64,000 nt of DNA, taken from Fodinibius sp964490705. Lineage in GTDB: Bacteria; Bacteroidota; Rhodothermia; Balneolales; Balneolaceae. Below, piece after piece: positions 43,908 to 52,188 of the stretch. Each line of letters opens with the position of its first letter. The first letter of the stretch is position 1. The notes under the pieces are model-generated. The model made no database searches. It was given only the letters and a program-made list of their open reading frames with translations, and was not told the origin of the DNA. The stretch is from contig CAZBCG010000011.1 in NCBI GenBank assembly GCA_964490705.1, forward strand, positions 1 through 64,000, read 5' to 3'. The position numbers were made by a program, and so were the translations under genes.

Positions 43908-45275
43908 TTAAAATCGGAGGGTAAACGTTGTCCCGGAATCTTCATCAGAAGTGACGGTAAGAGCCCCTCGATGTTTGCGCATAATTTGCCGCGACAGGCT
44001 CAGTCCAATTCCGGATCCGCCTCGGGATGTGGGCTGGCTGGTGCTGTAGAACGGAATAAAAATCTTCTGCTGGTTTTCCTCCTTGATGCCCGGTCCGTTA
44101 TCGGAAACCTCAATAATAGGACGGCCTTCACTATCAAACCGACCGGTGAGCGTTACAGTGGCATCAGCGGTATCTTCGAGTGCCCGAAAGGCATTTTTGG
44201 TTAAATTGATTAGTACCTGTTCAATGAGATCCGGGTCGGCAGTAATTTCCAGGGTTTCCGGATCGGTGCGGATGTTGACTGTTATATCTTGTGATTCGGC
44301 CTCTCCTTTATTGAGATTTTTAATCCTGCGCAACATGTCGTCAACGCGGAAAAGCTCAAACTCGGGATCGGGAATCTGGGTAAAATCCCGATAGGAATTA
44401 ACAAAGCGCATAAGTCCGTGGCTGCGATTATTGATCGTTTCCAGGGCCTCTTTAACATCATCCAGCGATTCGGAATCAATATGATATTCCTCGTCGTTGT
44501 GCATCGCGCGCTGATTCAAGAGCATGCGAACGGTTTCAGAAAGCGAGGCAATGGGCGTAATCGAATTCATGATTTCGTGGGCCAGTACCTGCGTTAGATT
44601 TTGCCAGGCCTCCATTTCCTTTTCTTCGAGCTCGGTATGAATATTTTGAAACGAAACCAGCTTATAGTGCTCGTCATGCATCCGAAATTCGGTGGCCGAG
44701 ATAGACAGTTGTAGCGTTTCATCATTGACGGATATCTGTGTGAGGGTCCGGTTGCCCCCCTCCAGTTCGGTGACTGTGTTGAACAGGGGCGCACTTATCT
44801 TTTTAAGGGCTGATACATTGCGAAGCGTGGGCACATCAAACAGTCGTTTGGCAGCGGTATTAATCAGTTCAATCTCTCCATGGTGATTAAAAGAAATGAG
44901 TCCTACGCCTATATGCTGCACGACGGTTTGCAGGTAGCGGTAATTTTGATGCTTCTCGGCCCGTTCTTTCTTGAACTCATCAATAACCCGGTTAAAAGCA
45001 TCATTCAATTCTTCGAACGAAGCTCCCAACCCGTGATCGGGAAATGCGCGCGAAAAATCGGAGTAGCGGATGGAGTTAAGGAAACGGCTGAGTTTTGCGT
45101 TTGTCTGTTCAACATAGCGGATGAGGTGCACAACCAGCCCGATAATGACACCTGCAAGAATGGTTAGCGTGATATAATAGCTGGTTTGGAATAGCAGATA
45201 CATCCACAGCGCCAGGCAGATGCTGAGCAGAACTACGCGCCATATAACCCCGATGCGAAAGTGTTTAAAGATCAT
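43908..45275 (-). CDS. Membrane-bound sensor histidine kinase (NtrY/AtoS-like)
   Basis: 455 residues. Two membrane spans near 11-29 and 34-51, almost without periplasmic loop, so the signal may be within the membrane. A PAS-like segment follows (115-210, LQTVVQHIGVGLISF). The phosphorylated His233 is in VLAHEIMNSITPI, and the ATP domain has N, G1 (EVSDNGPGIKEENQQKIF, near 393) and G2 (GGSGIGLSLSRQIM) boxes. It follows the NtrC-type regulator with 11 bases overlap, so they form one two-component system. Confidence 0.93.
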   Translation of the reverse strand: MIFKHFRIGVIWRVVLLSICLALWMYLLFQTSYYITLTILAGVIIGLVVHLIRYVEQTNAKLSRFLNSIRYSDFSRAFPDHGLGASFEELNDAFNRVIDEFKKERAEKHQNYRYLQTVVQHIGVGLISFNHHGEIELINTAAKRLFDVPTLRNVSALKKISAPLFNTVTELEGGNRTLTQISVNDETLQLSISATEFRMHDEHYKLVSFQNIHTELEEKEMEAWQNLTQVLAHEIMNSITPIASLSETVRMLLNQRAMHNDEEYHIDSESLDDVKEALETINNRSHGLMRFVNSYRDFTQIPDPEFELFRVDDMLRRIKNLNKGEAESQDITVNIRTDPETLEITADPDLIEQVLINLTKNAFRALEDTADATVTLTGRFDSEGRPIIEVSDNGPGIKEENQQKIFIPFYSTSQPTSRGGSGIGLSLSRQIMRKHRGALTVTSDEDSGTTFTLRF

Positions 45276-46644
45276 ATTTTTCCATTCGTCGATATAATGA
45301 TGCCCGGCTCAGGCCGAGTTCATCAGCAGATTTAGAAATATTCCGATCATGCTTGTCCAGTGCTTTGCGGATGACGATCTTCTCAACCTCTTCCAAATTA
45401 TAGTCATCGAATGCCAGGCTCGATTGATCACCCTCAACCGAAGTCAATAGGAAATCATCCGCCTGCAATACATTGTGCTCGGTCATAATTACCGCGCGTT
45501 CTACCGCATGCTGAAGTTCGCGCACGTTGCCCGGCCACCGGTAGGTTTCCAGTTTATTGATGGCAGGTTCGGCCAGTGCTTGAATCTCTTTGTCGTATTT
45601 TTGGGCGTACTCATCCAGAAAGTGGTCGGCAAGCAGGGGAATGTCCACGGTGCGTTCGCGGAGGGGCGGTAAATGGATTTCGATGGTATTGATCCGATAG
45701 AGCAGATCCTGGCGGAATTCTTGATTCTGCACCATCTGCTGTATGGGTTCGTTGGTGGCGCAGATCAGGCGGATATCGACCTCTCTGGATTTGTTTGAAC
45801 CCACTCGCGTAATTGTTCGGGTTTCGATGGCCGACAGTAATTTGGGTTGTAGCTGCAGGGGTAGATTCCCGATTTCATCCAGAAAAAGAGTGCCGCCCGA
45901 AGCCACTTCGAATCGTCCTGCGCGCGTTTCTTTGGCATCGGTGAAGGCACCCTTTTCGTGCCCAAAGAGCTCGCTTTCAAATAGATTTTCTGATATCGCT
46001 CCCATATCCACGCTGATGAATACTTCTTCGCTCCGGTCTGATCGTCGGTGCAGTGCGCGGGCCACCAGCTCTTTGCCGGTTCCGTTTTCGCCGGTGATAA
46101 GTACATTGGCATCGGTCTTGGCTACCTTTTCGATGGTTTCAAACACTTCGGTCATAGCCGCACTCTTGCCGATTATATCCTGATAATGCTGGTCGATATC
46201 GGCACTGAGCTGCTTTTGTTGCGACTTGAGGACCTCTACTTGCCGACGAGACTGGCTTAGATTTAGTGCGGAGTTGACCGTAGCAAGCAGTTTTTCGTTT
46301 TGCCAGGGCTTGAGCACAAAATTGGTGGCGCCCATCTTAATTGCTTTCACGGCTTTTTCGACATCCCCATAAGCAGTAATAAGTACCACGGCAATGGACG
46401 AATCTATCTCTAATATTTTTTGCAGCCACTGGAATCCTTCTTTGCCGCTGCTTACATCTTCAGTGAAATTCATATCCAGCAGCACTACATCGTAGCTGTT
46501 ATTTTTTAACAGGTTGGGGATAGAACGAGGGTTCTGCTCAGTATCAACTTTGGCGACGTGCTGTTTTAAAAATAGGTTGGCGGCTTGTAGCACATCGTGG
46601 TCATCATCTACCACTAAAATATGTCCTTTATTTTTGTTGCTCAT
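45265..46644 (-). CDS. NtrC-family sigma-54-dependent response regulator
   Basis: 459 residues. Receiver domain 8-120 with the phosphoacceptor Asp57 (VVLLDMNF) and Lys112. AAA+ domain about 155-380 with Walker A GENGTGKE (185-192), the sigma-54 contact loop as GAFTDA (232-237, usually GAFTGA) and Walker B FLDEIGN. The C-terminal Fis-type helix-turn-helix lies about 420-459 (LDKHDRNISKSADELGLSRAS). It pairs with the downstream kinase and is divergent from the efflux genes. Two palindromes upstream of those genes are good candidate binding sites for it. Confidence 0.93.
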   Translation of the reverse strand: MSNKNKGHILVVDDDHDVLQAANLFLKQHVAKVDTEQNPRSIPNLLKNNSYDVVLLDMNFTEDVSSGKEGFQWLQKILEIDSSIAVVLITAYGDVEKAVKAIKMGATNFVLKPWQNEKLLATVNSALNLSQSRRQVEVLKSQQKQLSADIDQHYQDIIGKSAAMTEVFETIEKVAKTDANVLITGENGTGKELVARALHRRSDRSEEVFISVDMGAISENLFESELFGHEKGAFTDAKETRAGRFEVASGGTLFLDEIGNLPLQLQPKLLSAIETRTITRVGSNKSREVDIRLICATNEPIQQMVQNQEFRQDLLYRINTIEIHLPPLRERTVDIPLLADHFLDEYAQKYDKEIQALAEPAINKLETYRWPGNVRELQHAVERAVIMTEHNVLQADDFLLTSVEGDQSSLAFDDYNLEEVEKIVIRKALDKHDRNISKSADELGLSRASLYRRMEKYDL

Positions 46645-46769
46645 CAGTTTTGGTTACATCAATTGTTACTTTTTGCGCTGAATGGTATATATCCTTCAAA
46701 TATTGTACCATCAATTTTAGTGTCTTGTATCGCTTAGAACCACGCAGAAAACTATAATACGGAATAACC

Positions 46770-46785
46770 TGTTCGATTTCGAACA
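46770..46785. promoter_or_regulatory. Candidate NtrC-type enhancer site 1
   Basis: TGTTCGATTTCGAACA has perfect 7-base arms TGTTCGA/TCGAACA around TT. A near copy recurs at 49590-49605, and each is 88-89 bases upstream of a sigma-54-like element. The regulator encoded 125 bases away is the obvious candidate protein. Confidence 0.65.
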
Positions 46786-46858
46786 CTTCCTGCACGGCCT
46801 TGCACATGTTGTATATGGACTGATGCCTTTACAGTAGTATAATTGCTGATTTTGTGTT

Positions 46859-46874
46859 TGGCATAATCATTGTG
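46859..46874 (+). promoter_or_regulatory. Candidate sigma-54 promoter of the efflux operon
   Basis: TGGCATAATCATTGTG: TGG-N8-TTG gives the -24 and -12 elements with exact spacing. It matches TGGCAC-N5-TTGCA at most positions; the -12 GC is GT here. The membrane fusion gene starts 44 bases downstream. Confidence 0.6.
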
Positions 46875-46917
46875 TAATTCAAAGTGAACGAATCAGAGAA
46901 AAATTTAACAACGTCGA

Positions 46918-48207
46918 ATGTCACAAAGTGATGACGGTCGCATTTCCAGTAAGGGAATGGACAAAAAAATTGAAAAGAAAACCTGGACCACAAAGCATAT
47001 TGCCATGGCGGTAGGCGGGGTGGCCATTTTAGCAGTGTTGTTATATGGTTTCATTTTTATGGATACCCGCTCTACACTGAATGTCGATCGGGATAAAATT
47101 ACAGTGAGCACCGTACAGGAAGATTCTTTTCAGAAGTTTATTCAGGTGACCGGAACCATCCAGCCGATTCAAACGATCTATCTGGATGCCATCGAAGGCG
47201 GCGTTGTGGAAGAGATTTACAAAGAATCGGGTACGATGGTGAATCAAGGGGATACTGTGCTTACGCTTTCCAATTCGGATCTGCGACTGCGGGTGCTGCA
47301 GCAGAGCTCGGCTATTTATGATCAGATCAATCAAACAAGGAATTCGCGGCTCAATATTGAACAAAACTCCCTGAGTTTAAAAGAGCGGCTGGCGAATGCA
47401 AAAAACCAGCTGGAGATTACAAGATCGACATATCAGCGACAGAAGAAACTGCATGAACAAAACCTGGTTGCCGAGCAGGCCTTTTTGGAAGCGAAAGAGA
47501 ATTATGAATATCAGAAAAAGCGTCATTCACTGATTTATGAGTCCTTTAAGCAAGATTCGCTGCAGTCCAGTCAGCAGCTTCAGCAGATCGATCGGTCGCT
47601 CGATCGCATGTGGCGGAGTCTCGAGGCCGTGCAGGGTATTTTGGATCGCCTGATCGTGACGGCACCCATATCGGGACAGCTTTCTACCATTGAGCTTAAT
47701 CCGGGGCAGTCGATATCATCCGGAGAGCGCATCGGCCAAGTAGATATTCTGGACAGTTACAAAGTTCGGGTGGGGATTGACGAGTATCATCTGTCACGCA
47801 TTACAACCGGACTTCGCGGCTCTTTCGATTTTAACGGACAAACCCACGAGCTGGAGATTACAAAAGTGTATCCCGTAGTAGAAAATGGACAATTCGAGGT
47901 AGATATGGAATTTGTTAGTGAAGCACCATCCGGATTAACGCGCGGACAAACGGTCCGTATTCGCCTGGAGCTGGGTGGTTCTTCGAAAGCCGTATTGCTG
48001 GCACGCGGTGGATTTTATCAGGCTACAGGGGGTAACTGGGTGTATCGCCTGAGTGATGACGGAGAACGTGCAGTCAGGCACCAAGTGCAGCTGGGGCGAC
48101 AAAATCCCGATTATTTTGAAGTACTTTCGGGCCTGCAGCCGGGTGACAAAATTATCACCAGCAGCTATGATACGTTTGGGGGTAACGAGGTCTTGAATCT
48201 GGAGTGA
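46918..48207 (+). CDS. Membrane fusion protein of an ABC efflux system (HlyD/MacA-like)
   Basis: Periplasmic adaptor linking an inner-membrane ABC exporter to an outer-membrane channel. 429 residues: cytoplasmic start rich in charge, one membrane span (about 27-46), lipoyl-like segment TIYLDAIEGGVVEEIY (about 86-101), a long coiled-coil hairpin (about 130-245), second lipoyl half (VTAPISGQLSTIELNPG) and beta-barrel. No signal for lipidation. It heads an operon with the four-helix-bundle and ATPase genes and lies under a putative sigma-54 promoter. Confidence 0.88.
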   Translation: MSQSDDGRISSKGMDKKIEKKTWTTKHIAMAVGGVAILAVLLYGFIFMDTRSTLNVDRDKITVSTVQEDSFQKFIQVTGTIQPIQTIYLDAIEGGVVEEIYKESGTMVNQGDTVLTLSNSDLRLRVLQQSSAIYDQINQTRNSRLNIEQNSLSLKERLANAKNQLEITRSTYQRQKKLHEQNLVAEQAFLEAKENYEYQKKRHSLIYESFKQDSLQSSQQLQQIDRSLDRMWRSLEAVQGILDRLIVTAPISGQLSTIELNPGQSISSGERIGQVDILDSYKVRVGIDEYHLSRITTGLRGSFDFNGQTHELEITKVYPVVENGQFEVDMEFVSEAPSGLTRGQTVRIRLELGGSSKAVLLARGGFYQATGGNWVYRLSDDGERAVRHQVQLGRQNPDYFEVLSGLQPGDKIITSSYDTFGGNEVLNLE

Positions 48208-48225
48208 GTTTTGGGATGAGTGTGG

Positions 48226-48253
48226 AAGTGTTTAAGTGTTAACGTGTTAATGT
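48226..48253. repeat. Left inverted repeat of the four-helix-bundle cassette
   Basis: Pairs with 48706-48733 at 24 of 28 positions, including the perfect 16-base core TAAGTGTTAACGTGTT (48233-48248). It lies between the fusion-protein stop (48207) and the cassette gene start (48262). Confidence 0.8.
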
Positions 48254-48261
48254 TCTAGGTA

Positions 48262-48696
48262 ATGGCCAAGATTGATAAATATGAAGATCTGCAATGCTGG
48301 CAGAAATCTCGGAAGTTAGTCAATTGTGTTTTTGATTTAATAGAAACACCGAGCATGAAAAATGAATATGCGTTAGCGGATCAGTTAAAACGGGCAAGTA
48401 TTTCTGTTATGACAAATATAGCAGAAGGGTTCAACAGGTATCACAAAAAGGATTTTATTCGTTTTTTAGATTATGCCCAGAGTTCAGCCCAGGAAGTCAA
48501 AAGTTTGTTATACATTGTTGCTGACAGAAAGATGGCTGACAATGGCAAAGTGGAGGAAATACAGAATGATTGTGATCACTGCCAAGCATTGATACTGGCA
48601 TTATTAAAACACATCAAAAGTACATTGAATAAAAATTCGGGCAAGACCAGGGAATCAGATGTTTATTATCTGGCTGAAGAACTGGTCGCGAAATAG
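48262..48696 (+). CDS. Four-helix-bundle protein (23S rRNA intervening-sequence family)
   Basis: 144 residues matching the family by YEDLQCWQKSRKLVNCVF (7-24), LKRASISVMTNIAEGFNRYH (42-61) and FIRFLDYAQSSAQEV (65-79). Relatives are found inside split 23S rRNA genes, and Avd of diversity-generating retroelements has the same fold. The RNA- or DNA-binding role is not established. The gene lies between the membrane fusion and ATPase genes, normally adjacent in efflux operons, and is framed by inverted repeats. There is no reverse transcriptase nearby. It looks inserted: a cassette of about 508 bases. Confidence 0.9.
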   Translation: MAKIDKYEDLQCWQKSRKLVNCVFDLIETPSMKNEYALADQLKRASISVMTNIAEGFNRYHKKDFIRFLDYAQSSAQEVKSLLYIVADRKMADNGKVEEIQNDCDHCQALILALLKHIKSTLNKNSGKTRESDVYYLAEELVAK

Positions 48697-48705
48697 CAAC
48701 TTGTT

Positions 48706-48733
48706 ACGTAAACACGTTAACACTTACACACAT
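48706..48733. repeat. Right inverted repeat of the four-helix-bundle cassette
   Basis: Contains AACACGTTAACACTTA (48711-48726), the exact complement of the left core. It lies between the cassette gene stop (48696) and the ATPase start (48749). Confidence 0.8.
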
Positions 48734-48748
48734 TAAAAACGTCACGCT

Positions 48749-49438
48749 ATGATTAAAACGAAAAACCTCAAGAAGATATATACGACTGATGAAGTTGAGA
48801 CCACAGCGCTAAACAACGTCAATCTCGAGATCAGCGAAGGAGAATTTTGTGCGATTATGGGCCCTTCGGGATGCGGGAAGTCAACATTGCTAAACGTGTT
48901 GGGCCTGCTCGATAATCCCACCGAGGGAGAATATCACTTTATGGATTACGAGGTCTCAAACAAATCCGAACGCGAGCGTGCCCAACTTCGGAAAGGCAAT
49001 ATCGGTTTCGTTTTTCAGAGCTTTAATCTTATTGATGAGCTGACCGTGTTTGAAAATGTAGAGCTGCCCTTATTGTATTTGGGAGCACCGGCCCAAGAGC
49101 GTAAAGAAAAAGCAGAAGCGGCGCTTGAGCGCATGAGTATGATGCACCGACGCAATCACTTTCCGCAGCAGCTTTCCGGCGGACAGCAACAGCGGGTGGC
49201 GATTGCAAGAGCGGTCGTAGCCGATGCAAAATTAATTCTGGCCGATGAGCCGACGGGTAATCTCGATTCCGATCACGGTGATGAAGTGATGAAACTGCTG
49301 GCCGAACTCAACGAGCAGGGCACCACCATCGTAATGGTAACACACTCTCCGCACGATGCCGATTACGCCCGCCGCGTTATTCATCTCTTTGATGGCAATA
49401 TTGTGACGGAAAATATGCAGGAAGGATTTCACGTTTGA
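48749..49438 (+). CDS. ABC transporter ATPase (LolD/MacB type)
   Basis: 229 residues, the nucleotide-binding subunit for the FtsX-type permeases that follow. Walker A GPSGCGKST (38-46), Q-loop FVFQSFNL (88-95), signature LSGGQQQR (142-149), Walker B LILADEP (162-168) and the H-loop VTHSPHDA are all present. The likely job is lipoprotein, peptide or antibiotic extrusion with the membrane fusion protein. It is separated from the fusion gene by the inserted cassette. Confidence 0.93.
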   Translation: MIKTKNLKKIYTTDEVETTALNNVNLEISEGEFCAIMGPSGCGKSTLLNVLGLLDNPTEGEYHFMDYEVSNKSERERAQLRKGNIGFVFQSFNLIDELTVFENVELPLLYLGAPAQERKEKAEAALERMSMMHRRNHFPQQLSGGQQQRVAIARAVVADAKLILADEPTGNLDSDHGDEVMKLLAELNEQGTTIVMVTHSPHDADYARRVIHLFDGNIVTENMQEGFHV

Positions 49439-49471
49439 TTTCTGAGCTTTTAACGTGTTAAGGTACCTGAT

Positions 49472-49527
49472 GTGTTAACGTGTAGATGTGTTTGGCAACC
49501 AACTTTAACACACAAGCACGTTAACAC
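49472..49527. repeat. GTGTTAACGTG palindrome after the ATPase gene
   Basis: GTGTTAACGTG (49472-49482) and CACGTTAACAC (49517-49527) pair perfectly, with partial extension on the outer side. It shares the GTGTTAACGTG core of the repeats around the four-helix-bundle gene (48233-48248) but encloses only 34 bases. An extra TAACGTGTTAA unit lies at 49451-49461. Confidence 0.75.
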
Positions 49528-49589
49528 TTTGATAGTGGGTATTATTTATTTCATCAAGACAAAGCCTGCGCTTAGTTATCAAAATAAGG

Positions 49590-49605
49590 TGTTCGATTTC
49601 GCACA
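49590..49605. promoter_or_regulatory. Candidate NtrC-type enhancer site 2
   Basis: TGTTCGATTTCGCACA differs from the site at 46770 by one base. It is 88 bases upstream of a sigma-54-like element, against 89 for site 1. Confidence 0.62.
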
Positions 49606-49677
49606 TCCCTTGTTTTGAATCGGACAGCGCACCGTACTTAACCCTCTCCCAAAAGATTATAAGGCCATTTCTAAACT

Positions 49678-49693
49678 TGGTATGGTTATTGGA
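49678..49693 (+). promoter_or_regulatory. Candidate sigma-54 promoter of the permease genes
   Basis: TGGTATGGTTATTGGA has the TGG-N8-TTG spacing. The match is weaker than at 46859, but its distance to the palindrome is conserved. The permease starts 66 bases downstream. Confidence 0.52.
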
Positions 49694-49758
49694 TTACATA
49701 ACAACAGAATGGATGAAGAAATAAGCAGTCCAATATAAAGCATTACGAAATCCATCTT

Positions 49759-52137
49759 ATGCTAAAGAATTACCTGAAAGTTGCCTGGCGGAATCTCTTT
49801 AAGAACAAAGGCTATACGTTTATCAATATTCTTGGGTTGGCCGTAGGCATTGCGGTATGTGTGATGATCTTCAGTTTTGTATCGCATGAACTCTCTTATG
49901 ATACCTTTCATAAAAAATCGGATCGCACCTATCGTGTAACGTTATCCCTAGATCAGCACGATTTAGCTGTTAGTCCATCCATGGTTTTCCCGACGATGCG
50001 CCAGCGATATCCCTCGGTTGAAACGGGAGTGCGGATGTATGCCGCCGGTCGATTTAGCCCGGTTGTGGTAAGTCACGAAGACAAGGTATTTGAAGAGCAG
50101 AAGTTTGCCTATGCCGATTCTACCTTTTTTAAGGTATTCAGCTTTGATCTGATAGACGGAAATCGGGAAACAGCACTCGATCGGCCCAATACGGTGGTGA
50201 TAAGCCGATCAATGGCACAGAAATATTTTGGGGATACAAACCCGCTAGGAAAAACCTTGACGCTTAATAACGAGAGAACATTTGAGGTGACCGGGGTAGT
50301 GCAGAACATGCCCGATAACAGTCACTTTACCATGGATTTCATCTGTTCTCTGAGCACACTTTCCTCGTGGGGAGAGCTGCAGGACAATGAACTTCGCGGC
50401 GCACAATTCTTCACCTACATGGTGCTGCAAGAAAATGCATCAGCAGATGAGGTGATATCCAAAGTGAATGAGTACATGCAGGAATTGTACCCTGATAACA
50501 AAAATGTAAGCCTTGGACTGCAGCCGCTGACCGATATCCATCTGTATTCCGATTTTGAATCCGAGATACAGCCCCAGAGTGATATTGCATACGTTTGGGC
50601 CGCCTCTGCGATTGCGCTACTGATCTTGATTATTGCTTGTATCAACTATATGAATTTGGCTACCGCCCGATCGGCTCGTCGTTCGCAGGAGGTGGGTATC
50701 CGCAAGGTATTGGGCTCCAGTCGCAAGCGGTTGGTGATGCAGTTTTACGGAGAATCAGCCTTTATTACCATGCTGGCTATTGTGTGTTCGGTATTGTTGA
50801 TCGAGCTATTCAATCCGTGGTTTAGTCAGCTAGTAGGCCAACAAGTTGATATTGCATTGACCAACCCCACCACCTTGGGAATGTTGGCAGCAATTGGATT
50901 ACTTATTACGCTGATGGCTGGCAGCTATCCGGCAATACTGTTGTCTTCGTTTAGTCCCGTTGCGGTGCTAAAAGGAAGTCAATCAAAAAGCAGAAGCAGC
51001 ACCCTGCGAAAAGCATTGGTGGTGTTCCAGTTTGCGATGTCGGTGATACTGATCATCGGGACGCTCGTGATCTATCAGCAGATCGATTTTGTGCAGCAGA
51101 AAGAGCTGGGATATCAGAAAGAAAATGTGCTGGTGCTTACGTCGTATCCGGAGGTGGAGCGTCGCTTCGATACGTTTAAATCACTGCTTCAGCAGCGCAG
51201 AGGCATTGAACAGGCGACAATGGTGAGCGAAACGCCTACTAATATTAGCGGTGGTTATACCATCCAGGTGGAGGGTATTCCAGACAGCGAACGCAATGTC
51301 ATTACGGGGCTGCGGGCGGATCACAATTTTACCGAGACGCTGGATATCCCGGTTAAAGTGGGAGACTCATTTACAAAATCGGATTATGAGCAAACGAATC
51401 CCGAGGAAGGAGAACCCCGCTACAGTTTCTTGATTAACGAGGCGATGGTTGATTATCTGGGCGAATCTGCCGAGGATCTCATAGGCCGCCGGGCAGAAGT
51501 CAATGGGCGCGTGGGCACGATAACGGGAGTCGCAGAGAACTTTCATTTTGCTCCGCTGCATAAATCAATAAGTCCGCTCGTTATTTTTCCGGAGGATGGG
51601 TTCAATAAGATGCTGGTACGGTTTAATACAGAGGATACCAGGCAGGCTCTAAATGAGAGCCAAGAGGTTTGGGAGAACCTTTTCCCGCAATATCCCATGG
51701 AATATCAGTTTTTGGACCAAGAGTATGAGGCGCTTTATCAGCAAGAAAGCCGCGCGGGTAATATGTTCGGTCAGTTTGCTTTTCTGGCCATTTTTATTGC
51801 TTGCCTGGGACTGCTGGGACTGTCGGCCTATACCGCCGAGCAGCGAACCAAAGAGATCGGCGTTCGCAAAGTGTTAGGTGCTTCGGTGTCGCAGTTGGTT
51901 CTTCTGATGTCGAGAGATTTTACCAAACTGGTGCTTATCGCTATTGGAGTTGGAATTCCTGTTGGCTGGTGGGTGATGAGTGCCTGGCTGCAGGATTACG
52001 CTTACCGCATCAATTTACAAATATGGCATTTTGCGGCTGCGGGAGGAATCTCCCTGCTCATTGCCTGGATCACCGTGAGTTGGCAAGCACTCAAAGCAGC
52101 AACCGTAAATCCTGTAAATAGTTTGCGCAGTGAATAG
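49759..52137 (+). CDS. FtsX/MacB-type ABC permease, first copy
   Basis: 792 residues. The N-terminal part MLKNYLKVAWRNLFKNKGYT has the first membrane span (about 21-41), then a MacB-type periplasmic domain. A second core domain follows: FtsX spans near 283-303, 335-355 and 378-398, a further span about 425-445, another periplasmic domain and three last spans (about 675-790). EQRTKEIGVRKVLGAS (about 693-708) is the family's coupling motif, repeated from ARSARRSQEVGIRKVLGSS (308-326). Duplicated internally, as usual for this Bacteroidota type. Needs the ATPase encoded upstream. Confidence 0.9.
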   Translation: MLKNYLKVAWRNLFKNKGYTFINILGLAVGIAVCVMIFSFVSHELSYDTFHKKSDRTYRVTLSLDQHDLAVSPSMVFPTMRQRYPSVETGVRMYAAGRFSPVVVSHEDKVFEEQKFAYADSTFFKVFSFDLIDGNRETALDRPNTVVISRSMAQKYFGDTNPLGKTLTLNNERTFEVTGVVQNMPDNSHFTMDFICSLSTLSSWGELQDNELRGAQFFTYMVLQENASADEVISKVNEYMQELYPDNKNVSLGLQPLTDIHLYSDFESEIQPQSDIAYVWAASAIALLILIIACINYMNLATARSARRSQEVGIRKVLGSSRKRLVMQFYGESAFITMLAIVCSVLLIELFNPWFSQLVGQQVDIALTNPTTLGMLAAIGLLITLMAGSYPAILLSSFSPVAVLKGSQSKSRSSTLRKALVVFQFAMSVILIIGTLVIYQQIDFVQQKELGYQKENVLVLTSYPEVERRFDTFKSLLQQRRGIEQATMVSETPTNISGGYTIQVEGIPDSERNVITGLRADHNFTETLDIPVKVGDSFTKSDYEQTNPEEGEPRYSFLINEAMVDYLGESAEDLIGRRAEVNGRVGTITGVAENFHFAPLHKSISPLVIFPEDGFNKMLVRFNTEDTRQALNESQEVWENLFPQYPMEYQFLDQEYEALYQQESRAGNMFGQFAFLAIFIACLGLLGLSAYTAEQRTKEIGVRKVLGASVSQLVLLMSRDFTKLVLIAIGVGIPVGWWVMSAWLQDYAYRINLQIWHFAAAGGISLLIAWITVSWQALKAATVNPVNSLRSE

Positions 52138-52188
52138 TCTTTGAATTTCCAAGGGAGATAAGTACAGCTATCAACAAAAAAATATGCT

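Larger units (their letters stand above)
49439..49758. other. Regulatory spacer between ATPase and first permease
   Basis: About 320 bases with no gene. It contains the palindrome at 49472-49527, the candidate enhancer site at 49590-49605 and a sigma-54-like element at 49678-49693. This implies that the permeases have their own promoter. Confidence 0.6.

Noticed and set aside
46008..46030. GAFTDA instead of GAFTGA as a sign of an inactive sigma-54 activator
   Set aside because: The exchange at the fifth position is found in active family members, and all ATPase motifs are intact.
48226..48733. Diversity-generating retroelement around the four-helix-bundle (Avd-like) gene
   Set aside because: No reverse transcriptase, template repeat or variable repeat is present within several kilobases.
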